A stretch of 56,055 nt of DNA, from assembly GCA_021323535.1 (NCBI GenBank), contig JAJONO010000026.1, forward strand, positions 1 to 56,055, in the 5' to 3' direction. Under the pieces are notes generated by a model. The model had not been told where the DNA came from and searched no databases. It saw only the letters and a list, made by a program, of their open reading frames with translations. The position numbers were made by a program, and so were the translations under genes. Below, piece after piece: positions 44,171 through 52,986 of the stretch. Position 1 is the first letter of the stretch, and every line of letters starts with the position of its first letter. This DNA comes from Bacteroidota bacterium (lineage in GTDB: Bacteria; Bacteroidota; Bacteroidia; B-17B0; Aurantibacillaceae).

Positions 44171-45397
44171 GTGAAACTCTTAATACTTACACAATATTTT
44201 CCACCAGAAATAGGTGCGCCACAAAACAGGTTGTTTGAGTTAGCGGTACGGCTTAAAAAAGTGGGCGTAGATATCACCGTTCTTACGGCAATGCCTAATT
44301 ATCCGCAAATGGAAATCTATGAAGCCTATCGTGGAAAAAATTACATGTATGAAGAAATGGAAGGATTAAAGGTTCACCGTTCTTCCATTTATGTTTCTAA
44401 AAGCAAATCGTTCATTAACCGCTTAAGAAATTATTTTTCTTTTGTGATCTCCAGTGCAAGGGTCGGAAGAAAAATTCAGGGCGACTTTGATTTCCTCATG
44501 TGCGAATCTCCTCCTTTATTTCTTGGATATAGCGCCATGCGACTCGCTAAAACAAAAAACGCGAAACTTATTTTCAATGTAAGCGATCTGTGGCCCGAGA
44601 GCGCCGAAAAACTAGGAGTTGTAAATAATAAAACACTTCTTAAAATGGCTTATGATCTTGAAGAAAAGTGTTATAAGCGTTCAGTGATCGTAACAGGACA
44701 AACACAAGGCATCTGTGAAAATATTAATCAGCGTTTTCCTACAGTGAAAACATATTGGTTGCCTAATGGCGTTGATCTCAATTATTACGATCCCTCTAAA
44801 ATTGAACCAAGCGACTGGAGGAAGAAAAATGGTTTCCTCGTGGGTGACCAGATCTTTCTGTACGCCGGAATTATTGGTATTGCCCAAGGGCTGCAGATCA
44901 TTCTTAAAGCTGCAAAACATTTTATAAATGAGCCGCATCTTAAATTTGTATTAATGGGTAGCGGTCCCGAGAAAGATAAACTCATAGCACTTAAAAAAGA
45001 ACTTGGCCTTAGTAACGTTCATTTTCTCGACGCCGTTTCTAAAAAAGAAATGCCCGGGGTGTTAAGATCTGTGAACGCGGCCATTATCCCTTTAAGAAAA
45101 CTGGACCTGTTTTTAGGTGCGATTCCATCCAAAATATTTGAGAATTTAGCCATGGAGGTCCCAATTTTACTGGGGGTTGACGGGGAAGCAAGGGAACTTT
45201 TTATTACCAAAGGTAATTGTGGTATTTATTTTGAACCTGAAAATGAACACGATCTTATTTCTGCTATAACCCGATTAAACCTTAACAAAGAATTAGCGTC
45301 TCAATTAGGAAAGAATGGAAGAACTTTTGTAAACCAGAACTTTAACAGGGAAACCATTGCAAAAGATCTTTACGACAAACTAAAGAGTTTACTATGA
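44171..45397 (+). CDS. WbuB-like family 4 glycosyltransferase
   Basis: 408 residues from a GTG start. 'LTQYFPPEIGAPQNRLFELA', 'NVSDLWPESAEKLGV', 'IFLYAGIIGIAQGLQIILKA' and 'LGAIPSKIFENLAMEVPILL' are the blocks of the WbuB/WcaI-like GT4 group that builds O-antigen or capsule (often on N-acetyl-fucosamine or related sugars). Its stop overlaps the next ATG by 4 bp (ATGA), so it is coupled to the methyltransferase. Confidence 0.92.
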   Translation: MKLLILTQYFPPEIGAPQNRLFELAVRLKKVGVDITVLTAMPNYPQMEIYEAYRGKNYMYEEMEGLKVHRSSIYVSKSKSFINRLRNYFSFVISSARVGRKIQGDFDFLMCESPPLFLGYSAMRLAKTKNAKLIFNVSDLWPESAEKLGVVNNKTLLKMAYDLEEKCYKRSVIVTGQTQGICENINQRFPTVKTYWLPNGVDLNYYDPSKIEPSDWRKKNGFLVGDQIFLYAGIIGIAQGLQIILKAAKHFINEPHLKFVLMGSGPEKDKLIALKKELGLSNVHFLDAVSKKEMPGVLRSVNAAIIPLRKLDLFLGAIPSKIFENLAMEVPILLGVDGEARELFITKGNCGIYFEPENEHDLISAITRLNLNKELASQLGKNGRTFVNQNFNRETIAKDLYDKLKSLL

Positions 45398-46053
45398 CAC
45401 TTGAGGAAAGTATAAAGGAGCAATACAGCAAACGTGCTGATATGGACAACTTGTATTCAGGCACCTATTCGAGACTGGCAGATTCTGAGCGTAGAAAAAA
45501 AATTAAACTGCTGCTTGAAAAATTCCTACCAGGAGTTGAAAACAAAACGGTTCTTGAGATTGGCGCGGGGCAAGGTGATAATGTGAAGATGTTGCAGGAA
45601 TGTGGCTTTAAAAGAGACAATATTTACCTGAATGAACTTCTGGAGGACCGGATCAATATTCTTAAGATCAACCAGCCGGGAATTAAGGTTTACGCAGGAA
45701 ATGCGCTTGATGTAAACTTCGATAAAAAATTTGATTGTGTATTTCAATCTACTGTCTTTACATCCATCCTCGATAATAAAAGCAGGAAACAACTCGCTAC
45801 AAAAATGTGGGATCTTCTTGAACCGGGTGGAATTATTTTGTGGTACGATTTCATTTACAACAATCCTAAAAATCCTGACGTAAAAAAAGTCACCGAGAGA
45901 GAAGTCATGGATCTTTTTCCACTGGCCAATGAATCGCAGGTGAAAAAAGTAACACTTGCACCACCGATTGGGAGGCGGGTAGGGAATCTTTACAGTACAT
46001 TCAATTTACCTTTTTTAAGAAGTCATATCCTGGCGGTTCTTAAAAAAGATTGA
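45394..46053 (+). CDS. Class I SAM-dependent methyltransferase
   Basis: 219 residues with motif I 'VLEIGAGQGDNVKML', an acidic end of strand 2 ('YLNELLEDRINIL') and 'LEPGGIILWYDFIYNNPKNP'. It is translationally coupled to the glycosyltransferase, so it probably methylates a glycan or its lipid carrier. Closest pattern is the SAM methyltransferases found in O-antigen clusters. Confidence 0.87.
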   Translation: MTLEESIKEQYSKRADMDNLYSGTYSRLADSERRKKIKLLLEKFLPGVENKTVLEIGAGQGDNVKMLQECGFKRDNIYLNELLEDRINILKINQPGIKVYAGNALDVNFDKKFDCVFQSTVFTSILDNKSRKQLATKMWDLLEPGGIILWYDFIYNNPKNPDVKKVTEREVMDLFPLANESQVKKVTLAPPIGRRVGNLYSTFNLPFLRSHILAVLKKD

Positions 46054-46066
46054 AATAGCTTTTCGA

Positions 46067-46414
46067 TCACTCAATCATTTCAATGGTGAAAGCCTTAGCG
46101 CTTGCAGAAATCTTTAAGATGCTTTTATAAGGAATGATCATGTAATTCTTTACTTTTGCTTTCGTAATATCTTCATGACTGATCAGATAAATAGCGTTAT
46201 CTTTCAATTGAATGATAAAATAACCTGCTGTATATTCGACCTGTTCAAGAGCAGATGTGCTGTTCATATAATAGGTCCTTGTGTTTTTAAGATAAATAGA
46301 AGTCATGCTTTCAAATTTAAAATTCGAAAAGATGGCCTCAAAATCAGCTTTGCTTACTTGCGAAAATCCTTTGCCTGCAAAAAACAACAGACCCGCTATA
46401 ATTAATTTTTTCAT
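46067..46414 (-). CDS. Small secreted hypothetical protein
   Basis: 115 residues from the ATG at 46414, which gives a clean signal peptide (MKKLIIAGLLFFAGKGFSQ); the frame opens upstream at 46459. The mature part (about 95 residues) is beta-rich with 'TRTYYMNSTSALEQVEYTAG' and 'YMIIPYKSILKISAS', a layout like a small PH-like or lipocalin-like barrel. I do not recognise a family. A palindrome GGATA-tttt-TATCC sits just upstream of the start (46417-46430) and may be an operator or hairpin. Confidence 0.65.
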   Translation of the reverse strand: MKKLIIAGLLFFAGKGFSQVSKADFEAIFSNFKFESMTSIYLKNTRTYYMNSTSALEQVEYTAGYFIIQLKDNAIYLISHEDITKAKVKNYMIIPYKSILKISASAKAFTIEMIE

Positions 46415-46524
46415 ATGGATATTTTTATCCAAATTATGTAAAATAATCTGTTTCGGCATTAATGTTGGTAAGTTGTAAAACTAATTAAAGCCTGTGTTTT
46501 TCATAAGTAATAACTTAGTGAATT

Positions 46525-47745
46525 GTGACGACCGAATTAACCATAAAACAAAAACTATTTTATGTTTTTCCTGTGTTGTTTTGTTTTTGTCTGCCTTTTG
46601 GCGGATTATTACTTTCGGCTTTGGTAATTGGTTGGGTAGTTACTTCTCTTTTTAATCTGAAGGAATTATTTATTGTAAAAGGATTCAGGAATAGCACGCT
46701 CATGTTAATGTTCCTGTTTTTTATTATGACAGCTTTGAGCGCTTTATTTTCCAAAAATAAGAATGAAGCGCTTTTCAGTATTGAAGTAAAACTGAGTATG
46801 ATCTTTTTTCCTTACCTGTTGTTTTGTTTCAACTGGCCGGTTATTATTCTTAAACGCTGCCTCATCGCTTTTGTATCGGGGTGTTTTTTTGCCTGTGTTT
46901 ATCTTATCCTAAGGGCAGGCTCGTTCGCGCTACAAGGTCATAGCGAATATTTTTTCTATACCTTATTTTCCGACCTTATTCACACATCGTATTTCTCAAT
47001 GTACCTTATTCTGGCTATTACTGTTATAGTGATGTATTACCCACATTGGTTCAAGGGCCAGAAACAGATCAAGTTCATGTCGGCGTTGTTTATTATCACA
47101 TTCATAATCACCATTTTTCTTTGTTATTCGAAAATGGGAATGATTGCTTTTTTTGTTTGCTTGCCACTATTGATCATTAATCGCTTTAAAGATTTTTTTA
47201 ACTGGAAAAAGACCTTGATCCTTATTGCGGGAATTGTTGTTCTTGTTTTTTTCTTCTGGAAATTATTTCCGGCTCCATTCGAACGCCTGAATTCAATACG
47301 AAACATTTCCCTTTCAACACTTGATAAAACTTCTTCCGAAAGCACAACGGTTCGTATCCTTATCTGGGAACAATGTATTCAGTTAATCAAAAACCATTTT
47401 CTCTTTGGTACAGGTGTAGGTGATATTAACGATGTTATGGCCGCAACCTATAAAGAGCAGGGAATGACCGGCGCGTTGGAGCATCGCCTCAATGCACACA
47501 ACCAGTATCTGCAAACCTTCGTAGGCATGGGCGTTTTTGGTTTTGTTGTTCTGTTACTGCTTACGTTCGGACAACTCATCAAAGGAATTATCCGAAAACA
47601 TTTTGTTCTTACTTTGACTATGGTACTTATTGTTCTCAACTTTCTAGTCGAGAGTATGCTTCAGACAGCAGCTGGAATGTTGTTCTTCGTATTCTTTTTA
47701 TGTTTCTTCAGCTTAGAAAAAACCCGGAATGAGATTAAAAATTAA
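46525..47745 (+). CDS. O-antigen ligase/polymerase-like membrane protein
   Basis: 406 residues from GTG 46525, ten to twelve membrane segments. The periplasmic loop near 275-335 contains 'RILIWEQCIQLIKNHFLFGT', GVGD and 'RLNAHNQYLQTFVGMGVFGF', the Wzy_C pattern with its conserved His. It ligates or polymerises surface glycan. A -7-like TAACTTAG ends 6 nt before the GTG, again suggesting a very short leader. Its 3' end overlaps the M23 peptidase gene by 17 bp. Confidence 0.88.
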   Translation: MTTELTIKQKLFYVFPVLFCFCLPFGGLLLSALVIGWVVTSLFNLKELFIVKGFRNSTLMLMFLFFIMTALSALFSKNKNEALFSIEVKLSMIFFPYLLFCFNWPVIILKRCLIAFVSGCFFACVYLILRAGSFALQGHSEYFFYTLFSDLIHTSYFSMYLILAITVIVMYYPHWFKGQKQIKFMSALFIITFIITIFLCYSKMGMIAFFVCLPLLIINRFKDFFNWKKTLILIAGIVVLVFFFWKLFPAPFERLNSIRNISLSTLDKTSSESTTVRILIWEQCIQLIKNHFLFGTGVGDINDVMAATYKEQGMTGALEHRLNAHNQYLQTFVGMGVFGFVVLLLLTFGQLIKGIIRKHFVLTLTMVLIVLNFLVESMLQTAAGMLFFVFFLCFFSLEKTRNEIKN

Positions 47746-49405
47746 AATAACCACGGCAATTTTATTGCTATGTATCACATTTGTAGAATCGCAGAATTAT
47801 GCCTGGCCAATTGATTCGCCACGTGTGCTTACGGGAAATTACGGTGAATTACGTCCCCAGCATTTTCACACCGGCATTGACTTTTCTACCAATGGAAAAA
47901 TAAATTATCCCGTGTATTCCATAGACGAAGGATATGTTTCCAGAATAAAAGTGAGTTCGGTAGGTTATGGTCGAAGTGTTTATGTAACGCACAAAGATGG
48001 TAAAGTAACTTTGTACGCCCATCTTAATTCATACAATCCTGCCATTGCGGCGCTTGTAAAAAAGGAGCAGTATGCGAAACAAAATTACGAAGTAGAGATT
48101 TTTCCAAAGCCAGGACAAATACCTGTAAAGAGACGTGAATACGTTGGATTATCAGGAAACACAGGAGCTTCAACAGGTCCGCATCTACACTTTGAGATTC
48201 GTGATGGCGTTACGGAAACACCGTTGAATCCCCTTGAGTACTTTCATGTAGACGATACTGTTGCTCCAACTATTCAGAACATCGCGTTTTATAACCTGGC
48301 CGATACATGTTCGCCAAAATTTATAAAAGCCTTTCCTGTTATCACTAATAAAAAAGGAGAGGTTGCAATTAAAAAAGATTCAATTATTCTCAGTTATGGC
48401 ATTCTTGGCTTTGCTTTCGAGGGTTTCGACCGCTTTACAGCGAAGGGTAGTCCGAATAATATTTTTAACGCGAAACTGGAGTATGATGGAAGACAGATTT
48501 ACGGACATACTTTGAATCACATTCATTTCGATGACCAGCGTTTCGTGAATGAGTTTTGTGAGAACGTTGAAGTAAATAAGAAGGAAAAATACAGAATGCA
48601 GAAATGTTTTGTACCCACGTTGTTCCCACCGAATTTTTACGACACATACAGAGTTAAAGGAAGAATACTAATTGTGGATACCAACTGGCACAAAATCAAA
48701 TTATCGGTTCACGATGAAAATGGAAATGAAACCGTGCTGCAGTTTACATTTAAAACCCGGAAATTAAATTATTACTCAAAGCCTTCCATCAATAGCGATA
48801 TTTATGCCGACTGTATGGAGGATTTCATGATCGCGAAGAATAAACTTCAGATCTTTATCCCGGGAAGAACTTTGTATTACTCGACAGGACTTATTTTTGA
48901 AAATACAATTGAAAGCACCGGGAAATTAATCATCCTTCCAACTGATGCCAACCTGCGAACCACAAGTATTGTGGGCTTTGAGGTTCCGCAGAAATACAGG
49001 CGCATTAAAAATAAGCTGGTACTTAAGAGTGGCGACAATGTGTTGAATCCTATTGTACATAATGATTCGGTATTTTATTCTGTGAAAAATCTGGGATGGT
49101 TTTTGCTCGATCAGGATACGGTTTCTCCTAAGGTGAAAACGCAGTTGGCGCCTTCTCAATTAAAATCTGCTGCAAAAAAACTAACTGCATTGGCTTTTGT
49201 TGTAAGCGATAATCTCAGCGGAATTTATAAATACAATTTAACGCTGGATGGAAAATGGATACTTGGTGAATATGACGCCAAGAGTGGAATTATTAATTAC
49301 ACCTTTGATGAAAACACGCCCAAGAGTGGTACGCTCAACTTTAAACTGGAAGTGGACGACAGGGTAGGGAATAAGACTGTGTTTGATTTTGCGCTGAAGA
49401 GATAA
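47729..49405 (+). CDS. M23 family peptidase (LytM-type) with C-terminal extension
   Basis: 558 residues with a signal peptide (about 1-22, ending VESQ). Residues about 28-170 form the LytM domain: 'RPQHFHTGIDFS' (first zinc His and Asp), 'LYAHLNSY' and 'GNTGASTGPHLHFEIRDG' (HxH). All metal ligands are present, so it should be an active peptidoglycan endopeptidase. The 370-residue C-terminal part is beta-rich, with a late Ig-like fold ('DNLSGIYKYNLTLDGKWI'). It starts within the preceding ligase gene. Confidence 0.92.
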   Translation: MRLKIKITTAILLLCITFVESQNYAWPIDSPRVLTGNYGELRPQHFHTGIDFSTNGKINYPVYSIDEGYVSRIKVSSVGYGRSVYVTHKDGKVTLYAHLNSYNPAIAALVKKEQYAKQNYEVEIFPKPGQIPVKRREYVGLSGNTGASTGPHLHFEIRDGVTETPLNPLEYFHVDDTVAPTIQNIAFYNLADTCSPKFIKAFPVITNKKGEVAIKKDSIILSYGILGFAFEGFDRFTAKGSPNNIFNAKLEYDGRQIYGHTLNHIHFDDQRFVNEFCENVEVNKKEKYRMQKCFVPTLFPPNFYDTYRVKGRILIVDTNWHKIKLSVHDENGNETVLQFTFKTRKLNYYSKPSINSDIYADCMEDFMIAKNKLQIFIPGRTLYYSTGLIFENTIESTGKLIILPTDANLRTTSIVGFEVPQKYRRIKNKLVLKSGDNVLNPIVHNDSVFYSVKNLGWFLLDQDTVSPKVKTQLAPSQLKSAAKKLTALAFVVSDNLSGIYKYNLTLDGKWILGEYDAKSGIINYTFDENTPKSGTLNFKLEVDDRVGNKTVFDFALKR

Positions 49406-49690
49406 TGAAATATTTACGGCAAAGGGAACATGGTAAAATGTAACATATTGTGCATTTTCTCTCTTCCGTTTTACATTTTACATTTACCTTTTTAATTAGT
49501 GTTACAACACATGTCATTTTATACCCTTGAAAAAACGAATCCACTCGTGTAAACTCACAAATTCGACGAGCGTAACTTTCTTGTAATCAGTAAGTTTTGA
49601 TAATGTGCTATTTTACCTAGGTGTTCACCTAGGTGTTTCTACCCAATCCAAATTAGGCCCGTTTGTCGTAAATAACCTAAATTTAAAAAC
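49406..49690. other. 285-bp regulatory/repeat region before the small protein gene
   Basis: Bases 49424-49490 hold a hairpin of the 'GGTAAAATGTAA' word (GGTAAAATGTAACA ... TTACATTTTACATTTACC), probably the terminator of the M23 gene. Bases 49615-49635 hold the ACCTAGGT pair described separately. The rest is A+T-rich without an ORF. Confidence 0.65.
49615..49635. promoter_or_regulatory. Tandem ACCTAGGT palindromes
   Basis: ACCTAGGTGTT is directly repeated (49615 and 49627); the second copy is embedded in the perfect 10-bp palindrome CACCTAGGTG (49626-49635). It sits about 55 bp upstream of the small protein gene, where an operator would be expected. Confidence 0.55.
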
Positions 49691-49894
49691 ATGCAAAACC
49701 GGACTTTACCAGAACCGGAATGGTACCAGCAAAAGATTTTTTTGAGTAGCAAGGTAGATAGAATGTTCTGGTGCAAAATGCTAAACTGTAATGAACGGAA
49801 TTTGCAGAAAGCAATAGGAATTATAGGTAATTCGCCGAAGCTGGTAAATAAGTTTTTAGAACTTAACCGCTTAAAGGAAAATACGAATTACTGA
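49691..49894 (+). CDS. Small DUF3606-like protein
   Basis: 67 residues. The pattern 'VDRMFWCKMLNCNERNLQKAIGIIGNSPKLVNKFL' matches DUF3606 (consensus like V.YWTKKLGVSEEELR.AV..VG.S...V..YL). The family is small, widespread and uncharacterised, often stress-induced. Its own promoter region (with the ACCTAGGT pair) and a following terminator suggest it is a single-gene unit. The 25-residue N-terminus is not conserved in the consensus I recall. Confidence 0.7.
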   Translation: MQNRTLPEPEWYQQKIFLSSKVDRMFWCKMLNCNERNLQKAIGIIGNSPKLVNKFLELNRLKENTNY

Positions 49895-50115
49895 AAAAAA
49901 CTGCTACGCTGTGTGTTTGTGGTAGTTTAATAGAGCACAGGGAATTGTGGTGCGTGAAGATCTGGTCGCAAGACCGTCTTTTTTTGCTCAGGTTAAGGGG
50001 GGAAATTTAATTTGAGCGCCACTACATTCCCTTTGTTTTTTTTGGTTTGTCTTATCTCGTATGTAGTACACAGTTTCTTTTTTAATCATCCTAATTTTAT
50101 TAATTCATTACCCCA
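49895..50115. other. 221-bp gap: terminator and possible small RNA
   Basis: A strong hairpin lies at 49957-49985: AAGA-tct-GGTC-GCAA-GACC-g-TCTT then T-run. Upstream, GCAC (49935-49938)/GTGC (49949-49952 region) words can pair around AGGGAATTGTG. Short structured transcript possible, or simply the terminator of the small protein. The remaining 130 bp are A+T-rich and hold the promoter of the TPR gene. Confidence 0.5.
49957..49985 (+). terminator. Intrinsic terminator with GCAA tetraloop
   Basis: Stem AAGA...TCTT enclosing GGTC-gcaa-GACC, followed by T7. It ends the DUF3606-like transcript or a small RNA. Confidence 0.75.
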
Positions 50116-51465
50116 ATGAAAAAATCTGTTTTTTCTAAACAAAAAGAAGAAATTGAAAATAATCTGACTACAACAAGCTGGATGGGCTTTACACCAGGCC
50201 TGGTTGGAATAGTCGGATACAGTTTATTCCTGGAAAAAGATTCCTGGAAATTTTTATTTCTTTCCATTCTATTAGCATCTGCTTCTTATATCATAGGTTT
50301 TTTTCTTGGATTTCTGTTTGGTATTCCTAAGAGGAACAGCGAAAAAGAAACAGCATATAACTTAAGTACTAATCTTGTTGATATATCTGACTGGCTCACA
50401 AAAATTATTATTGGCTTAGGCTTAATTGAAATTAGAGGTATAGGAGCTTATTTAATGTCAATTGGCGAGTATGTTCAAAAACAAACAAATGGAGAGAATT
50501 CTATTAAAGTATTTGTGATATGTTGCGTGTCCTATTTTTTCATTTTTGGTGTTTACTATGGTTATAATTACATGAGGTTATACCTTTCCGGGCAGTTTAA
50601 AGTAGCCGATGATAATTTACTTAAACTGAACGAAAAAGCGGAGGTGCTCGATGAACTCGTTTCAGAGCCAACAATCGAAATAAATTCGTCAATGAAAAAA
50701 AATCTGGAAGAGTATGAATTATTATTAAAAAATACAAAAGAAGTTGATGAATATAGCTTTGATGATTGGTTCTATAAAGGGATGGCAGAATATGGTAAAA
50801 AGGATTACAATAAAGCTATTGACTATTTTGGAAAAGCTTTAGAGAAAGACAAAGATGGAAATAACGCTCCAAAAGCACATCTATACATTGGATTAGCCTT
50901 TGAAAGGCTGAATGTTTTTGAGAAAGGGATTGAAAAATACAATTATATTATTTCTAATTTTCCGAATTACAACTTCATTTATGGTGTTCATTCAAATCGC
51001 GCAATTTTATATCACAAACTTGAAAACTATAATAAAGCATTAGAAGATTTTGATAAAGCCATTAGTTTAAACCCTAATTACGAAAATGCGTATTGGGGTA
51101 AGGCCAACACACTGCGCAAACTCAGGAGGTATGATGAAGCGCTGATAGCCATAGAAAAATCAATAGAGAAAAAAGGTGACAACGATGTTACATGGGCTAT
51201 AAAGGGATCTATATTAATTAATTTAGACAGGCTGGATGAAGCTTTAAATGCATTGAGCACTGCCATCCGGATAAATTCAAAAAATGAGTCGGCCTGGTAT
51301 AATAAAGCTTGTATCTATTCTTTAAAAAATGAAAAAGAAAATATGCTGGTTCATCTCGTAAAAGCTATCGAATTGAAAGAAGAGTATAAAGGATTAGCGA
51401 TGGCTGATGAAGATTTTAGAAATTACTGGAATGATGATGCATTTAAGAAACTTATCGAAATGTAG
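50116..51465 (+). CDS. Membrane protein with N-terminal transmembrane domain and TPR repeats
   Basis: 449 residues. Two membrane helices (about 26-68) lead to the block 'GFFLGFLFGIPKRNSEKETA' and 'TNLVDISDWLTKIIIGLGLIEI', then a third helix (about 137-155). From about 215 there are five to six TPR units ('AWYNKACIYSLKNEKENML', 'ALEDFDKAISLNPNYENAYW' and relatives). The 'FGIP...NTNLxxISDWLTKIIxGxGL' motif is one I associate with signalling or conflict-related membrane proteins in bacteria, including pYEATS proteins. No nuclease or other effector is fused. The gene is richer in A+T than its neighbours and may be accessory. Function unknown. Confidence 0.75.
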   Translation: MKKSVFSKQKEEIENNLTTTSWMGFTPGLVGIVGYSLFLEKDSWKFLFLSILLASASYIIGFFLGFLFGIPKRNSEKETAYNLSTNLVDISDWLTKIIIGLGLIEIRGIGAYLMSIGEYVQKQTNGENSIKVFVICCVSYFFIFGVYYGYNYMRLYLSGQFKVADDNLLKLNEKAEVLDELVSEPTIEINSSMKKNLEEYELLLKNTKEVDEYSFDDWFYKGMAEYGKKDYNKAIDYFGKALEKDKDGNNAPKAHLYIGLAFERLNVFEKGIEKYNYIISNFPNYNFIYGVHSNRAILYHKLENYNKALEDFDKAISLNPNYENAYWGKANTLRKLRRYDEALIAIEKSIEKKGDNDVTWAIKGSILINLDRLDEALNALSTAIRINSKNESAWYNKACIYSLKNEKENMLVHLVKAIELKEEYKGLAMADEDFRNYWNDDAFKKLIEM

Positions 51466-51519
51466 TATCTGTCGGAGGCCTTGCATTTAATTTTGTAAAA
51501 TAATTTTACCTTTACTTCC

Positions 51520-51999
51520 ATGGAAGCCGGAAGTATCCAGGAGGTAAAACACGAACTCAAAGAATTAAGTCAGAAAGATCTCGTTGAGCTTTGTCTTAAA
51601 CTCGCCAAGTATAAAAAAGACAATAAAGAATATCTCTCGTATCTTCTTTTTAAATCACACGATAAAAATGCGTTTGTTTCAGAGGTAAAAGAACAGATCG
51701 ATGTTTATTATTCTGAAATTTCTCCAGCAACAAATTTGTATTATGTAAAAAAGAATCTTCGCAGAACTTTACGCATAATAATAAAGTACAGCCGTTATAT
51801 GGATGATAAGGCCCTGTCAATGGATCTATACATTTATTTTCTCAATAAACTTCTCGATTCACGCATTCCATTCCGTAACAGTAAACTCCTGGTGAATTTA
51901 TACGATCAGCAGATCAAAAAAATAAACGCTTTGCTTTCTTCACTGCACGAAGATTTAAGAGCCGATTATAAAAAGGATATAGAGCGATTCACAAAATAA
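51520..51999 (+). CDS. Conserved hypothetical helical protein
   Basis: 159 residues, all helical, no signal peptide, strongly charged. 'LKELSQKDLVELCLKLAKYKKDNKEYLSYLLF' and 'NLYYVKKNLRRTLRIIIKYSRYMDD' are recognisable as a cytoplasmic protein family common in Bacteroidota, without assigned function. It ends at a shared terminator with the convergent disrupted transsulfuration gene. Confidence 0.75.
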   Translation: MEAGSIQEVKHELKELSQKDLVELCLKLAKYKKDNKEYLSYLLFKSHDKNAFVSEVKEQIDVYYSEISPATNLYYVKKNLRRTLRIIIKYSRYMDDKALSMDLYIYFLNKLLDSRIPFRNSKLLVNLYDQQIKKINALLSSLHEDLRADYKKDIERFTK

Positions 52000-52001
52000 A
52001 A

Positions 52002-52025
52002 AAAGCAGAACGTTTGTCCTGCTTT
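52002..52025. terminator. Bidirectional intrinsic terminator
   Basis: AAAGCAGAAC-gttt-GTCCTGCTTT with one mismatch, A- and T-tracts on either side, between convergent genes. Confidence 0.8.
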
Positions 52026-52046
52026 CTATTCATTCATAATTAAAAT

Positions 52047-52986
52047 TTATTTTAAAGCCTGTTGTAAGTCTTCGATCAGATCTTCAATGTCCTCAACGCC
52101 TACGCTTAAGCGTAACAGATTTTCTACCACACCGGCTTTGTCTCTTTCCGCTTTTGGTATAGAAGCATGTGTCATGGTTGCTTCGAGACTTGCATCTTTG
52201 AGAACAATAGAGATCATTCCTCCGAAATCGCTCATCTGGCGTTTCGCTACTTTATGATTAGGATGTTCTTCGAAACCCGGCCAGTAAATTTTTTCGATAC
52301 GTGGATGTCCTTTTAAAAACTCAGCAATTTTTCTGCCGTTAAAAAAGCGCTCCCATTACAACGTCGCTGTGACCGCCTAAATATTTTGTAACGCTGTGCA
52401 TCACAATATCAGCTCCGTGCTCGAGAGGATTTTGTAAATACGGCGAGGCGAATGTATTATCTACAGCAAAGAGAATATTATTTTTCTTAGCAATTTTTCC
52501 GCAGGCTTCAAGATCGATGATCTGCATTGTAGGATTGGTAGGAGTTTCTACCCAGATTAGTTTTGTGTTACTGTTCACTGCTTTTTCAATGTTAGCAGGG
52601 TCGCCCATATTCACGAAATTAAATTTGATTCCGTAATTGGCGAATACTTTGGTGAACATGCGATAACTACCACCGTAGAGATCGTCACCTGTAATAACTT
52701 CATCTCCGTTTCGCAGTAATTTAATAACGGCGTCCATAGAACCCATTCCGCTGCTGAAGCAGAGACAATATTTTCCATTCTCTAAGGCTGCAATGTTTTT
52801 CTGCAATGCTTCACGAGTTGGATTCTTACCACGCGCGTAGGCGAAGCCTTTATGTTTTCCAGGGTACTCCTGAACATAGGTGCTGGTTTGATAAATTGGA
52901 GTCATGATGGCTCCTGTTACCGGATCCGGATCAGCGCCAGCGTGAATAGCTTTGGTGCCGAATTTATGTTTGCTGAAATCTTTCAT
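52047..52986 (-). pseudogene. metB: Cystathionine gamma-synthase-like PLP enzyme, disrupted by two deletions and a frameshift
   Basis: Residues 1-213 read 'MKDFSKHKFGTKAIHAGADP' to 'SVTKYLGGHSDVVMGAL', including the PLP lysine in SVTK, and then reach a stop at 52339. In another frame, from about 52363 on, the reading continues 'NGRKIAEFLKGHPRIEKIYW' to 'GLVENLLRLSVGVEDIEDLI'-like text (VVENLLRLSVGVEDIEDLIE) ending at 52047. Family members have about 45 residues between 'VMGAL' and 'KIAEFL' that are missing here, and about 28 residues missing between 'DASLEAT' and 'MTHASIP', which include the conserved 'SLGGVESLIEHPA' substrate block. The shift occurs in a run of six T. Coding about 275 of 380 residues, it cannot be a normal enzyme. 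Confidence 0.85.

Noticed and set aside
49915-49990. tRNA gene
   Set aside because: A D-arm-like string is present but the anticodon arm, T-arm (GGTTCGA) and acceptor pairing are not.
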